A stretch of 64,000 nt of DNA, from the NCBI GenBank assembly GCA_014238945.1, contig JABAAB010000083.1, positions 1 to 64,000 of the forward strand, written 5' to 3'. A program made the position numbers and the translations under genes. The notes below the pieces were generated by a model, which made no database searches, had not been told where the DNA came from, and was given only the letters and a program-made list of their open reading frames with translations. Shown one piece after another: positions 8,477 to 17,906 of this stretch. Position 1 is the stretch's first letter, and the number at the start of each line of letters is the position of its first letter. Source of the stretch: Lysobacterales bacterium (GTDB lineage Bacteria > Pseudomonadota > Gammaproteobacteria > Xanthomonadales > SZUA-36).

Positions 8477-10014
8477 TGCCTGACATTTCTAACGGTAGTT
8501 TTCCTGCACTTGACTGGCCACTATCTGCCGCCAGTGGCATTCGAACTGCTATGGAAAGAAATCCGGCCAAGATCGCAATATCTGACAATACCAAAAGCCG
8601 CAGCTATAGCGAGTTGGTCGATCGAATGGACCGCATCACACAGGCCTTGATCAGTGATCTTGGCGTGAGTCCGGATAGAACTGCTGCAATCCTTTCCGGA
8701 AACTCCATTGAATTCGTCGAAATAGTAGCTGGTGCCTCTCAAGCTGGAGTCGCACTGGCCACAATAAATCCTAAGCTCAGTGCCAGGGAAGTCTCGGCTA
8801 TCTGTATTGATTCGCAAGCAAGTATCTTATTCGTTGACGCAGAACATGTGGAACTGGCACGTGATTGTCAGCCATCGTGCATAGAGCGAATAATAGAGAT
8901 CGGCCGGGAATTTGAATCCTGGATCGCGTCAGTGAGTCCTGTTCAATCCCCACCATATGTTTCCGAACAGTCGGTTTTTACCATACCTTACACCTCCGGC
9001 ACGACCGGTAGCGCGAAAGGCGTCCTGGTTTCACACCGTTCGCGGGTATTGGCGTTTTATGGCATGGCTGCCGAATATGGATGCTACTCCCCTGATGATC
9101 GTTTTCTGGCTATCGCACCCTTGTGCCACGGCGCGGGTTTGGCATTCGCACTTGCTTCACTTTATTTCGGTGGTTATACCCGACTGATCAATAAGTTTGA
9201 CCCTGAAAAAGTTCTGAGTTTGCTTTCCAAAGAAGAAATAACCGGTGTCTTCATGGTGCCCACACATTTTCACAGCATATTCCAACTCGATGAGAACACA
9301 CTCTCAAGCCATTCGGCCAGGCATTTGTGCGCCATAATATCTAATGCAGCACCTTTACCGCAGGCACTTAAAGAAAAAATAGTCAGCCACTTTGGCTCAG
9401 AATTACTCCATGAAACCTATGGTTCAACAGAAGGTGGAATAGTCAGCAATCTAAGGCCGACTGATCAGTTACGCAAGAAACACTGTGTTGGCATGCCATT
9501 TAATACCACATTGGTGAAACTTCTAAACAGTCATGGTGAAGAGTGCTCCACCGGCGAAATTGGTGAACTCTTCTCCCAAAGCCCTTATGTTTTCATTGGC
9601 TACAGGAATAAGCCAGAGGAGACAGCAGCAGCGTTCCAGAATGGCTGGTTATCTGTCGGCGATATGGCGCGTCGTGATGAAGAGGGTTATATCTATATCG
9701 TAGACCGGAAAAAGGACATGATCATTTCCGGTGGCGTCAATATATATCCGCGCGAAATTGAAGATGTTCTGTTACAACATCCGGCGATAGCCGAGGCAGG
9801 TGTCATTGGTGTACCGAATGAAAAGTGGGGTGAATCCATCAAGGCATTTATTGTTACTCAAGCCGGACAAAAAATGAATGTCGATCAGGTGATCGGGCAT
9901 TGTAAAGACCAACTGGCGAAGTTCAAGATACCACGGGAAATTTCTTTTCTGGATATGTTACCCAGAAATGCAAGTGGCAAACTGGTCAAGTCAGAACTTC
10001 GAAACCAAATTTAG
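8476..10014 (+). CDS. AMP-forming acyl-CoA synthetase
   Basis: This 512-residue member of the ANL superfamily has the standard order: phosphate-binding loop YTSGTTGSAKG at 172-182, YGSTEGG motif near 315, GWLSVGDMA near 390, the hinge-region DRKKDMIISGGVNIYP, and the C-terminal catalytic Lys in NASGKLVK. It joins a carboxylic acid to CoA through an acyl-adenylate. All catalytic motifs are present, so it should be active. The acid is not identifiable from sequence. It is the second gene of an operon with the amidohydrolase-fold protein and may supply the acyl-CoA dehydrogenase at 2291-3433. Confidence 0.93.
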   Translation: MPDISNGSFPALDWPLSAASGIRTAMERNPAKIAISDNTKSRSYSELVDRMDRITQALISDLGVSPDRTAAILSGNSIEFVEIVAGASQAGVALATINPKLSAREVSAICIDSQASILFVDAEHVELARDCQPSCIERIIEIGREFESWIASVSPVQSPPYVSEQSVFTIPYTSGTTGSAKGVLVSHRSRVLAFYGMAAEYGCYSPDDRFLAIAPLCHGAGLAFALASLYFGGYTRLINKFDPEKVLSLLSKEEITGVFMVPTHFHSIFQLDENTLSSHSARHLCAIISNAAPLPQALKEKIVSHFGSELLHETYGSTEGGIVSNLRPTDQLRKKHCVGMPFNTTLVKLLNSHGEECSTGEIGELFSQSPYVFIGYRNKPEETAAAFQNGWLSVGDMARRDEEGYIYIVDRKKDMIISGGVNIYPREIEDVLLQHPAIAEAGVIGVPNEKWGESIKAFIVTQAGQKMNVDQVIGHCKDQLAKFKIPREISFLDMLPRNASGKLVKSELRNQI

Positions 10015-10040
10015 ACGCCGCTCTTCCAAATCAACCAACT

Positions 10041-12359
10041 CTAGCGCTTAGATACTGGTTGCAGCTCTGGTAAGTCCCAGTCGACACGCCACGGAGCGCG
10101 CATAAAACGCTGACCATCTACATCATCGACCAAGCCGATTGCATCAACCTGCGGATGGTCCACCAGTGTAGCGAGTTCAGTGAACTCAACAGCCCATATT
10201 CCATCATACCGATTGAAAATCTCCATGACTTGTTGGGAACTCAGTTCACGAGTACATTGCTCCCATAGTGGTTTGGCATCACGAGCCAGGTAGCCCATCC
10301 CAATTGTATGCCACCAATTTTCATCAAACTCCGGGTTTTTCATTACTGCTTTATCAGCACCCAATTCTCTTGCCATTTTAAAGAAGTCTTCTCTGCTCAG
10401 CATTGGAGAAGGACTGAAATAGACAGGGCGATCTTTAGTCTGGTAGCCACTGTGGGAGCTATCGGTTTCATTCGTACAATATGAATCACCCAACCATTCA
10501 TCAGGATTGCTCATCGCCGCAAATTGATTGGTTTTCAATGACATCATGGTGCCCAACAAACTGGTGGAAACCCGTTGACCCCGACCAGTCCGGTGTCGGT
10601 GATAAAGTGCTGCCAGAACACCGACGAAAGCCATTGAACCAGTGCAGGTGGCCGAAATATCAGCACCCGCACGTACGGGTGGAGCACCCAGCTCGCCGAG
10701 CATTCGCGTATATCCTGACATGGCCTGGATAACCAGTTCGCTGCCGGGAAGGTCTTTGAGCGGCCCTTTTTCGCCGAAAGGACTCAATGCAAAATACACT
10801 AATCCCGGGTGTTCCTTCTTTAGCAAGTCATAACTGAGTTGACGCTGTTCGGCGATGCCGGGGCCCCAGTCTTCTAATACGAGTGCCGCATTCTTCAGCA
10901 AGGAAAGGAACTCCGTCTGGCCCTGTGAGTCGTCCAGATTTATTTTGACAATATCTTTGTTGCGGTTGAAGGCCTCGAACATGGCACTGTTTCCACTTTC
11001 GGTTTTTGGCACCAATTCTCTTGCCCAGTCGCCTGTTGGTGGTTCAACTTTGATCACTTCGGCGCCAGCTTCTGCAAGCAACAATCCCAGGTATGGTCCG
11101 GCATAACCCTGTGTGGCGTCGATTACCTTTAAACCTGACAAAGGTGGTTCAGCCGACCCTTTTGCCGGCTTCCAACGGGCGGGCCGGTCATCGCCAAACC
11201 CTTCCGCTTTGATTCGTCCGGTATGCTCACCTGGGGCTGACACCACCGGATCGATCTCTGCTGGCGTTTCGCTGAATTGCCACGGCACACCGGCAACAAA
11301 AATAGGCCCCATGTGTGGAGCATGTATGGTGGTAAGCAATTCATTTGCAACCACCTGCTGGTGGTGACGAATCTGTTCAAAATCCATGCTGAATCCATGA
11401 GGTACTTTTTCCGTTTCAAACTGCACTACCCACCATCGCTTGGGTTTCTTGCTGATCACCACACCCAACATGTCTGCCAGTTCAACACGATGAGCAACTC
11501 GAGCCTGGTTGTCTACAAATCGCTCATCATCAATCCATTCATTATGACCAACGCCCCGGCACAAACCACGCCATTGTGCCTGGTTATCACAGGCCAACGC
11601 GATGTACTCCTGGTCCAGCATTCGAAAACACTGATTGGGCGCACTGGCAGAGGACGCACTTCCCAGTAATTCGGCCGACTGTCCGGTCATCAGGCTTTCG
11701 GCAGCACGATTCATTTGCATTGCAATACCCATTGCAAAATGACTGGTTAGACAATGGCCAGCGTGCCCGAACCGTTCTCTTTGAATTAGACCAAGCAATG
11801 CCAAACTTGCAACAACGGTAGAACCGGCCGGGTCCATGTGAACGAAGCGGAGCATTTCAGGCTCACCTCCCTGAGGACCGTTTAGACTGCCAAATCCGCT
11901 AAATGCCTGGACATGGGGATCAAGAGCGGCAAGATCCCTCATCGGCCCGACATCACCCCAACTACTGCTGGAAACATAAACCAGTCCATCGTTGAGCTCG
12001 CCCAGGGTTTCATACCCCAAGCCGATTCGCTCTGTCACTCCTGGTCTGAAATTTTCAATCAGCACATCCGCCTGCCTGGCCAGTTCCTGAACCGCAGCAA
12101 GATCTTCAGGTTGCTTGATATCCATCTCGCTCGAAAGCTGATCGTTATTACTGGCCGTATAGCACGTGGACAAGCCATTTTGCATCGGACGCAATTGTCG
12201 AATAAATTCACCCTTCGGCCGCTCGACCTTGACGGCTACGGCACCAAGATGCGCCAATAACGAGGCCGCCCATGGGCCCACGATTGACGTTCCAATATTC
12301 AAGACTCTGAGTCCAGCCAGTGGGCCAGTAGCCTTTCTTTGTTCGTAATTGCTTTGCAT
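10041..12359 (-). CDS. tandem-fused class III (CaiB/BaiF) CoA-transferase
   Basis: This 772-residue protein is made of two complete CaiB/BaiF domains, about residues 10-375 and 400-765, each near the normal size of a single-domain enzyme. Both start with the family strand (GLRVLNIGTSIVGPWAASLL and GLKVIDATQGYAGPYLGLLL) and both have the NFRPG- or WGPG-type loop. Each also keeps an Asp at the position of the catalytic Asp (HMDPAG and GADISATCTG). Class III enzymes move CoA between carboxylic acids. Their fold is an interlaced homodimer, so the fusion probably forms an intramolecular pair that may allow two different half-sites. It is divergent from the LacI gene, and an operator-like sequence lies between them. 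Its stop lies 27 bases from the stop of the convergent acyl-CoA synthetase. Confidence 0.9.
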   Translation of the reverse strand: MQSNYEQRKATGPLAGLRVLNIGTSIVGPWAASLLAHLGAVAVKVERPKGEFIRQLRPMQNGLSTCYTASNNDQLSSEMDIKQPEDLAAVQELARQADVLIENFRPGVTERIGLGYETLGELNDGLVYVSSSSWGDVGPMRDLAALDPHVQAFSGFGSLNGPQGGEPEMLRFVHMDPAGSTVVASLALLGLIQRERFGHAGHCLTSHFAMGIAMQMNRAAESLMTGQSAELLGSASSASAPNQCFRMLDQEYIALACDNQAQWRGLCRGVGHNEWIDDERFVDNQARVAHRVELADMLGVVISKKPKRWWVVQFETEKVPHGFSMDFEQIRHHQQVVANELLTTIHAPHMGPIFVAGVPWQFSETPAEIDPVVSAPGEHTGRIKAEGFGDDRPARWKPAKGSAEPPLSGLKVIDATQGYAGPYLGLLLAEAGAEVIKVEPPTGDWARELVPKTESGNSAMFEAFNRNKDIVKINLDDSQGQTEFLSLLKNAALVLEDWGPGIAEQRQLSYDLLKKEHPGLVYFALSPFGEKGPLKDLPGSELVIQAMSGYTRMLGELGAPPVRAGADISATCTGSMAFVGVLAALYHRHRTGRGQRVSTSLLGTMMSLKTNQFAAMSNPDEWLGDSYCTNETDSSHSGYQTKDRPVYFSPSPMLSREDFFKMARELGADKAVMKNPEFDENWWHTIGMGYLARDAKPLWEQCTRELSSQQVMEIFNRYDGIWAVEFTELATLVDHPQVDAIGLVDDVDGQRFMRAPWRVDWDLPELQPVSKR

Positions 12360-12460
12360 GCTGGCTTGATTCCTGTTGAATTTCCCTCAACGAATGTTCG
12401 CTACTGAATAGCTTCCAGCATCCGAACCCATTTTGATTCTATCAGAAGATCAACAATTCT

Positions 12461-12474
12461 TGCAAGCGCATACA
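12461..12474. promoter_or_regulatory. possible LacI-type operator
   Basis: TGCAAGCGCATACA has the central CG and partial two-fold symmetry (10 of 14 positions) usual for LacI/GalR sites. It lies in the 267-base region between the CoA-transferase start and the LacI gene. The rest of this region (12480-12560) is very AT-rich and probably holds promoters, but I could not choose clear hexamers. Confidence 0.35.
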
Positions 12475-12626
12475 TTTAATGCAGAACTGACATATAAAAA
12501 ATATATATTATTTATTTACAATACTTTATAAACATATATTTGTTCATTCGCCAAGATTAATGTATATTAGATGCATAGGCTTCCATATTAAAGCTCGTCA
12601 TTTATCGAAATAGTTGAATCATTACC

Positions 12627-13628
12627 ATGACTCGAATTAATTCGCAGGATATCGCCACTCTGGTCGGGGTTTCCCAGGCCACGGTTTCCCGGGCTTTTAC
12701 ACCGGGGGCCAGCATATCTGCGAAAACAAAGAACCGAATTCTTGATGCAGCCTCAAGGCTGGGTTACCAGCCCAATGTCATTGCGAGAAGCCTGTCCAAG
12801 AGTCAATCAAAAATGATCGGCGTATTGTTTGCGAACTGGGATCACCCGAAGGCGGCCGATTTTCTGCAGGGCATTTGTGAAAAGCTAATGGAATTTGATT
12901 TCAAAGCATTAGTGCAGTCCCCCGGTGCCACGCGACAGGTTGACGATATATTTCGGGATTTTCTTCAATACCAGGTTGATGGAGTCATTGTGTTTTCTGC
13001 TTCCCCTTCCAGGCAAATTTCTGTGGATTATGCTCGCAATAACATTCCCATTGTTCTGCTCAATCGATCTGCGAAGACTTTGAATGCTTCATCTATATCA
13101 GTAGACGCCAGTGGATTGGGTCGCCGAATGGCGAAAGAGTTGATCTCAAGATCGTACTCCCGCCTGGCCATCGTCAGCAAAGACTCAGAAAGCCAGGTCG
13201 TAGCGGATATGAGCCGTTCAATTGAAGAAATGTTTCTGGAAAGTGGCCAGGCAAAAATTATCTCTCAAAATTCTGGAGTATACGGATATGACGCCGGGAT
13301 TCAGTGTATTCGGGAAATGTGGAATCAGCCCGAAAAGCCAGATGCTGTCATATGCACTTCCGATGACACCGCGTTAGGTGTAATTGCCGGTTGTCGGCAT
13401 CACCTGGATATCGATGTGCCACACGATCTTGGTGTTATTGGCCTTGGCGATACGCCCGTGGCGGCCTGGAAGGATCATGATTTGACTACGGTGAGAATTC
13501 CGCATGATGACTTGATCAGTCAAACCGTTGCAACGCTCGTAGCAAATATTGAAAACCCATGGAATGAACCTGAAATCATGGAACTGGAAGCAAATCTGGT
13601 TATTCGCGGATCCATCAGAGGGGAATGA
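12627..13628 (+). CDS. LacI family transcriptional regulator
   Basis: This 333-residue protein has an N-terminal LacI helix-turn-helix (about residues 6-30, VGVSQATVSRAF), a hinge helix (YQPNVIARSLSKSQS) and a periplasmic-binding-protein-like effector domain (about 63-330). Such proteins are repressors that respond to small ligands, classically sugars but also catabolic intermediates. Its likely targets are itself, the divergent CoA-transferase and the MBL hydrolase 61 bases downstream on the same strand. Confidence 0.92.
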   Translation: MTRINSQDIATLVGVSQATVSRAFTPGASISAKTKNRILDAASRLGYQPNVIARSLSKSQSKMIGVLFANWDHPKAADFLQGICEKLMEFDFKALVQSPGATRQVDDIFRDFLQYQVDGVIVFSASPSRQISVDYARNNIPIVLLNRSAKTLNASSISVDASGLGRRMAKELISRSYSRLAIVSKDSESQVVADMSRSIEEMFLESGQAKIISQNSGVYGYDAGIQCIREMWNQPEKPDAVICTSDDTALGVIAGCRHHLDIDVPHDLGVIGLGDTPVAAWKDHDLTTVRIPHDDLISQTVATLVANIENPWNEPEIMELEANLVIRGSIRGE

Positions 13629-13689
13629 ATTGACATGAAATACTCAGAGTTTCAGTGCCATATTTCAGCAACAGAAAAGGAGGTGACTT

Positions 13690-14730
13690 GTGCGCGAGGG
13701 TTCGAATAATCTGTCATATCCGTGTGACAAACGCCCCGAGGCTGCAGAACTTGTTGAAGTAGCCGCGGGTGTTTTCTGGATACGAATGCCACTGCCCATC
13801 AGCCTTAACCATATCAATTTGTGGCTACTTGAAGAAGAGGATGGTTGGACTATTGTTGACACCGGTATGGCCACAGAAGATATCAAGTCATTATGGAATG
13901 AGATATTTGAATCGCAGTTAAACTCAAAACCCGTTAAACGAGTCATAGTCACCCATATGCACCTGGATCATGTAGGTCTTGCAGGCTGGTTATGCGAAAA
14001 ACACGGCGTTGAGTTGTGGATGTCACGCACCGAATACCTGACTTGCCGCGTGGTTGCTGCAGAAATTGGTGGCAACGCACCAAAGGAAGCCATAGAGTTT
14101 TTCCGAACGGCCGGTTTCAGCGATGACGCCCTGTCCGTTTTCCAGAGTCGTTTTAGAGGACGCAGTGCTTTCGTAACACCGATTCCTGGTGCCTTTCAGC
14201 GATTAACCGACGGACAGTGCATAAGAATTGACGATACCACCTGGAACGTACGGGTGGGTCAGGGGCATTCTCCGGAGCACGCCTGTCTTTACAGTGAAAA
14301 TCTTAATGTACTCATCGCAGGTGACCAAATCTTGCCGCGCATTTCACCCAATGTGGGTGTGCGTCCCAACGAGCCACACGCCAATCCGTTAAAAGACTGG
14401 CTGGAAAGTTGTCAGAAATTCAGAGATACACTACCTGCCGATGTTCTGGTCCTGCCCTCTCACGGTGACCCTTTCTTTGGCGTACATTCAAGGCTTGAGG
14501 CCATGATGCAAGATCATCATGATGGCTTAACCAGGCTATATGATTTTTGCAACGTGGGGCGCATGGCGACGGAGGTTTTTCCAATATTGTTCAAGGGACC
14601 CATTAACGATAAAAACCTGGTGATAGCAGCCGGCGAAGCCATTGCACACTTGAATTACCTGCTCGCTGAAGGAAAGCTGGCTGTCGAAACCGACGAACAA
14701 GGTGTTAAACGATACCGTCAATGTAAATGA
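13690..14730 (+). CDS. metallo-beta-lactamase-fold hydrolase
   Basis: This 346-residue cytoplasmic protein has no signal peptide. The metal motif THMHLDH is at residues 88-94, a third-ligand histidine is likely in GQGHSPEH near 198, and an Asp ligand in LIAGDQILP near 215. A C-terminal helical extension (about 255-346) suits MBL proteins that act on thioesters or lactones. The start is GTG with a near-perfect Shine-Dalgarno (AAAAGGAGG) 6 bases before it, one of the strongest sites in the window. Co-direction with the LacI gene suggests shared control. Acyl-CoA thioester or lactone hydrolysis is a reasonable guess given the CoA-transferase next door, but the substrate is unknown. Confidence 0.85.
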   Translation: MREGSNNLSYPCDKRPEAAELVEVAAGVFWIRMPLPISLNHINLWLLEEEDGWTIVDTGMATEDIKSLWNEIFESQLNSKPVKRVIVTHMHLDHVGLAGWLCEKHGVELWMSRTEYLTCRVVAAEIGGNAPKEAIEFFRTAGFSDDALSVFQSRFRGRSAFVTPIPGAFQRLTDGQCIRIDDTTWNVRVGQGHSPEHACLYSENLNVLIAGDQILPRISPNVGVRPNEPHANPLKDWLESCQKFRDTLPADVLVLPSHGDPFFGVHSRLEAMMQDHHDGLTRLYDFCNVGRMATEVFPILFKGPINDKNLVIAAGEAIAHLNYLLAEGKLAVETDEQGVKRYRQCK

Positions 14731-14756
14731 TCGGTATAACGAACGTAGTTTGTCTA

Positions 14757-14772
14757 TTTATCATCTGATAAA
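14757..14772. promoter_or_regulatory. TTTATCA-NN-TGATAAA operator, copy 1 (before the TetR gene)
   Basis: TTTATCATCTGATAAA has perfect 7-base arms around a 2-base centre. It lies 57 bases before the TetR start codon. Four more copies lie at 33015, 38107, 50122 and 52756. The copy beside a TetR gene suggests autoregulation by that protein, and so identifies the likely binder of all five. Confidence 0.75.
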
Positions 14773-14829
14773 CTAAGCCATCAATCGCAGAGAATCAAGG
14801 TCCTTCACGGTCTCAATCCAGCTTCGCCT

Positions 14830-15507
14830 ATGACAAATTCCAATCGAAAATCAAAGACCATTAAACCGGAGAATTCAGCTCCACGCAAGCGCCTTGGAGC
14901 TCGATCCCGAGAGCAACAAATTATTGATGAGTCAATTAGTTTTTTCGCTGAAAAAGGATTCACCGGGAAGACCAGGGAACTGGCATCTCGACTAGGATTC
15001 ACCCAACCATTGCTCTACCGGTATTTTCACACCAAGCAGGATTTGATCGACCGGGTGTTTGAGGAGGTTTATCTTAATCGGATAAAGCCTGACTGGATTG
15101 TGCAACTACAAGACCGTTCCAGGCCTTTAGAAGAACGGCTTTGCGAGTTTTATACAGTTTATTCCCAAGCCACCTATCGTTATGAATGGATCCGAATTTA
15201 CATGTTCTCAGCACTGATGGGAGAGAAACTCAACCAGCGCTATATCAAGCTTATAGAAAATGAGATCCTCACGCCTATCTGTCTTGAACTTCGGGATTAC
15301 TATCGCCTCCCTGATTGCGAACCTGTCAGCCAAGTTGAACTTGATCACGTGTGGGTTACCCATGGGGGCCTGTTTTATTACGCGGTCCGCAAGCACATTT
15401 ACCATAGCCGTGTTGGTAATGACTTTTCGGCGATTGTGTCCCGCGCAATCAGTACGATGCTTGCTGGATCAAAAACTATTTTTTCAGATCAGTTCGATGA
15501 TGCCTAA
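14830..15507 (+). CDS. TetR family transcriptional regulator, likely master regulator of the cluster
   Basis: This 225-residue protein has a Lys/Arg-rich N-terminal tail and a TetR DNA-binding domain at about residues 27-75, with the family helix SFFAEKGFTGKTRELASRLG and recognition helix TQPLLYRYFHTKQDLIDRVF. A helical ligand-binding domain follows to the end. TetR proteins are mostly ligand-released repressors. A perfect 16-bp palindrome lies 57 bases upstream, and four matching palindromes lie in divergent promoter regions elsewhere in the window, so this protein probably controls most of the cluster. Its last 8 bases overlap the next gene, so it is the first gene of the 14830-20544 operon. 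Confidence 0.92.
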   Translation: MTNSNRKSKTIKPENSAPRKRLGARSREQQIIDESISFFAEKGFTGKTRELASRLGFTQPLLYRYFHTKQDLIDRVFEEVYLNRIKPDWIVQLQDRSRPLEERLCEFYTVYSQATYRYEWIRIYMFSALMGEKLNQRYIKLIENEILTPICLELRDYYRLPDCEPVSQVELDHVWVTHGGLFYYAVRKHIYHSRVGNDFSAIVSRAISTMLAGSKTIFSDQFDDA

Positions 15508-16438
15508 ACAAGGTACTTCATTGGATTCCAGTAATCGATACGGACAAATCGGTGTCATCGGGTTGGGAATTATGGGTCTGGCGATCTCCGAAAACCTCAT
15601 TCGCCATGGCCACAAGGTGGTTGGCTTCGACCTGAATAGCACACGATCCCTGCTGGCTAAGAAAAGAGGTATCGATGTGCAGAGCAACGCGGTGGCAGTC
15701 GCTGAAAAATCCAGCATCATTTTGCTGAGCCTGCCTGATTCTGAAGCGCTGGACTCAGTTGTTACTGAATTGATTGACGCTGGGAATGGTCGTTTTTCCG
15801 GTCACATCCTGGTCGAACTCAGCACGCTTGACCTTCAATGCAAATCCGAGAATCGCGATCGACTGCGTGAAATTAAAGTTTCCCTTCTGGATTGTCCGGT
15901 CAGTGGCACTGGGGCCCAGGCCGTTTCTGGTGACATTGCCCTGTACTCAAGCGGTAATTTTGAGAGCCATCAAACTTGCCTGCCGGTTTTTCAGGATTTC
16001 TCAGCCAGCGTTCACTTTTTGGGAGACTTTGGGCATGGCACGAAAATGAAGTATGTGGCCAACCTGCTGGTGGCCATTCACAACGTTGCCACCGCAGAGG
16101 CAATGGTGCTTGGCAAGCAATGTGGCCTGGACCCAAAGTTATTGATCGAGGTCATCGGAGCCGGAGCCGGAAGCTCGAAGATTTTTGAGTTAAGAAGTTC
16201 ACTGATGGCGGAAGGTCGGTTTTCACCGCCGACCATGAAACTGGATGTCTGGCAGAAAGACATGTCTCTGATCGCGGAATTCGCCGCAAGAGCGGGGGTG
16301 ACCACACCTCTATTTTCGGCCACTGCACCTATTTATGACGCTGCAATACGAGGAGGACTGGATCAACAGGATACAGCCGCTGTCTACACCATTCTGGAGC
16401 AGATGGTCCGTCATGACGCGTGTGCGCCAGAAGCTTGA
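15500..16438 (+). CDS. 3-hydroxyisobutyrate dehydrogenase family oxidoreductase (first copy)
   Basis: This is a 312-residue beta-hydroxyacid dehydrogenase. The N-terminal Rossmann motif is GVIGLGIMG and the second strand ends in Asp (VGFDLNS), which favours NAD. The substrate-binding segment DCPVSGTGAQAVSGD lies near residue 130 and the catalytic Lys is in GTKMKYVANLLVA near 180. The family oxidises 3-hydroxyacids, for example 3-hydroxyisobutyrate, tartronate and 2-(hydroxymethyl)glutarate, to semialdehydes or keto acids, or reduces the reverse. The frame is open far upstream inside the TetR gene, but the Rossmann fold sets the start at the ATG-ATG pair at 15497/15500, overlapping the TetR stop. 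A related enzyme follows two genes later. Confidence 0.9.
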   Translation: MPKQGTSLDSSNRYGQIGVIGLGIMGLAISENLIRHGHKVVGFDLNSTRSLLAKKRGIDVQSNAVAVAEKSSIILLSLPDSEALDSVVTELIDAGNGRFSGHILVELSTLDLQCKSENRDRLREIKVSLLDCPVSGTGAQAVSGDIALYSSGNFESHQTCLPVFQDFSASVHFLGDFGHGTKMKYVANLLVAIHNVATAEAMVLGKQCGLDPKLLIEVIGAGAGSSKIFELRSSLMAEGRFSPPTMKLDVWQKDMSLIAEFAARAGVTTPLFSATAPIYDAAIRGGLDQQDTAAVYTILEQMVRHDACAPEA

Positions 16439-16468
16439 CCAAGTAACACAAATCCGAATCAGGTGCGA

Positions 16469-16484
16469 CCCGGTAATTTCCGGG
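16469..16484 (+). other. small intra-operon hairpin
   Basis: CCCGG and CCGGG arms flank a 6-base loop in the 73-base gap between the first dehydrogenase and the Rid protein. There is no T-run, so it is not a standard terminator. It could protect a processed mRNA end, or be chance. Confidence 0.25.
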
Positions 16485-16511
16485 CAGAAAGCGGAAGGAA
16501 AATGAACAACC

Positions 16512-17897
16512 ATGACTAGAACCGGTGCAAAAAAACAGTCAGTACCCGAGGCCATATGGCCGGGGCTCGAAGCGGGCGTTCCAAAACCTGTCATGCCTTA
16601 CAGTCCGGCGATAAAGGCAGCCGGATGGGTATTTATTGCTGGACAACTCGCCAGCGATTTCAAAACCGGTCTGGCGCCCGAAATCAAACAAGCCAATCCA
16701 GACAGCAAGGAGCAATTGGCCCTGGAAGCGGCTTATGTGCTCGGCAACCTGGACGATACGATCAGTGCTACGGGCTGTGACATGAACAAAGATATGGTAC
16801 GTATCTGGGAATGGTTCGTTGCCGACCACCCGACCGCGTCAGAAATGGAGCAAGGCAATAACTGGGCGGGTATCACGATTGAGCCCTACCTCCGTGTCCG
16901 GCGTAATTTACTCAGGCATTGTCCGCCTGCATCCAGCCTTGGGGTTAGTGAACTGATGTGGCGAGACACCAATCTTGAAGTCGATATGATCTGCTTTGAC
17001 GATGAATTCGAATCCATCAAGGTGGGTGTGCCTGCCGGCATGGAACTGGCACCTGGTAGCCACGCTCCTGCGCTGCGTCGCGGTGATTGGGTATTTCTCG
17101 CGGCTGAGAGCCCGGTGGATTGGATTGGTGAAAACCTGAGTCCTGCGCATATGGGTGAGCCGGGTACGCTCGCTAAACACACCAGGGTTCGGCCGTTCCA
17201 CTGGTTTGAGTCCCCCATTGAACAACAAACCGAGTATGTCCTGGATAAATTGGCCAGAATCGCCAAAGAGGCAGGTACATCACTAGAGAATGCGGTAAAA
17301 GCAGAAGTTTACATTGGCCACCCCCGTGATTTTGCTGGTATGGACCACGTCTGGAAAAATTACTTTCCTGAAAATCCGCCAGCGCGCGTGGTCATCCCGA
17401 ATATGGGGATGGGTGCAAAGGGGAGCCGGGTGGAAATCGCCCTGACCCTTCTCGTTGACGACGCCAAGAGTTGCAAACAGACAATTGAAACATCTGAAGC
17501 TCCTGAACAACCGGGACACGAACCCCAGGCGGTTCAGGTGGGGAACTTGCTGTTTTTTAGTACACAGATGGCATTCGACTCCAGTGGCAAGCTCGCTGAA
17601 GGTATGATTCGACATCAAAATGCACCCTGGTACGGTTCACCCGGCCAGGCACAAATGCGCTACATGATGAAAAACATCAACGCAATTTGTGAGGCAGCCG
17701 GCACCTCGGTCGACAACATCGTGAGACGCGCCTGCTTCCACAGTGACCTGCAATGGTTTGCCGAGTCAATCCAGGAATGGGCAAAGTATTTTCCCGGGGA
17801 TAAGCCCGCGTCAACGACCATCGGATTGCAAGGGCCTTTTGTGGTGGCCGGGGCCAACACGCTGCTCGACCTGATCGCTTTCGTTCCCGACAAGTAG
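16512..17897 (+). CDS. three-domain Rid (YjgF/YER057c/UK114) protein
   Basis: This 461-residue protein is built from three successive Rid-like units, about residues 20-160, 170-325 and 335-461. Ordinary Rid proteins are a single unit of about 130 residues that trimerises and hydrolyses enamine/imine intermediates. Each unit here shows the opening strand (YSPAIKAAGWVFIAGQ in the first, RRGDWVFLAA in the second, VGNLLFFSTQ in the third), the middle helix with its G-x-S/D pattern, and the closing PAxxx strand. The Arg essential in E. coli RidA (Arg105, in PAR) is kept only in the middle unit (PPARVV); the outer two have PAS. The fusion may thus be a built-in trimer with a single active site type. 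It lies between two dehydrogenases in the TetR operon, which points to imine-forming chemistry on a nitrogen-containing substrate. Confidence 0.85.
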   Translation: MTRTGAKKQSVPEAIWPGLEAGVPKPVMPYSPAIKAAGWVFIAGQLASDFKTGLAPEIKQANPDSKEQLALEAAYVLGNLDDTISATGCDMNKDMVRIWEWFVADHPTASEMEQGNNWAGITIEPYLRVRRNLLRHCPPASSLGVSELMWRDTNLEVDMICFDDEFESIKVGVPAGMELAPGSHAPALRRGDWVFLAAESPVDWIGENLSPAHMGEPGTLAKHTRVRPFHWFESPIEQQTEYVLDKLARIAKEAGTSLENAVKAEVYIGHPRDFAGMDHVWKNYFPENPPARVVIPNMGMGAKGSRVEIALTLLVDDAKSCKQTIETSEAPEQPGHEPQAVQVGNLLFFSTQMAFDSSGKLAEGMIRHQNAPWYGSPGQAQMRYMMKNINAICEAAGTSVDNIVRRACFHSDLQWFAESIQEWAKYFPGDKPASTTIGLQGPFVVAGANTLLDLIAFVPDK

Positions 17898-17906
17898 CCA
17901 TCCTGC

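Noticed and set aside
15260-15499. Upstream extension of the first beta-hydroxyacid dehydrogenase frame
   Set aside because: It lies inside the TetR gene in another frame and precedes the Rossmann fold; the ATG pair at 15497/15500 fits the family start.
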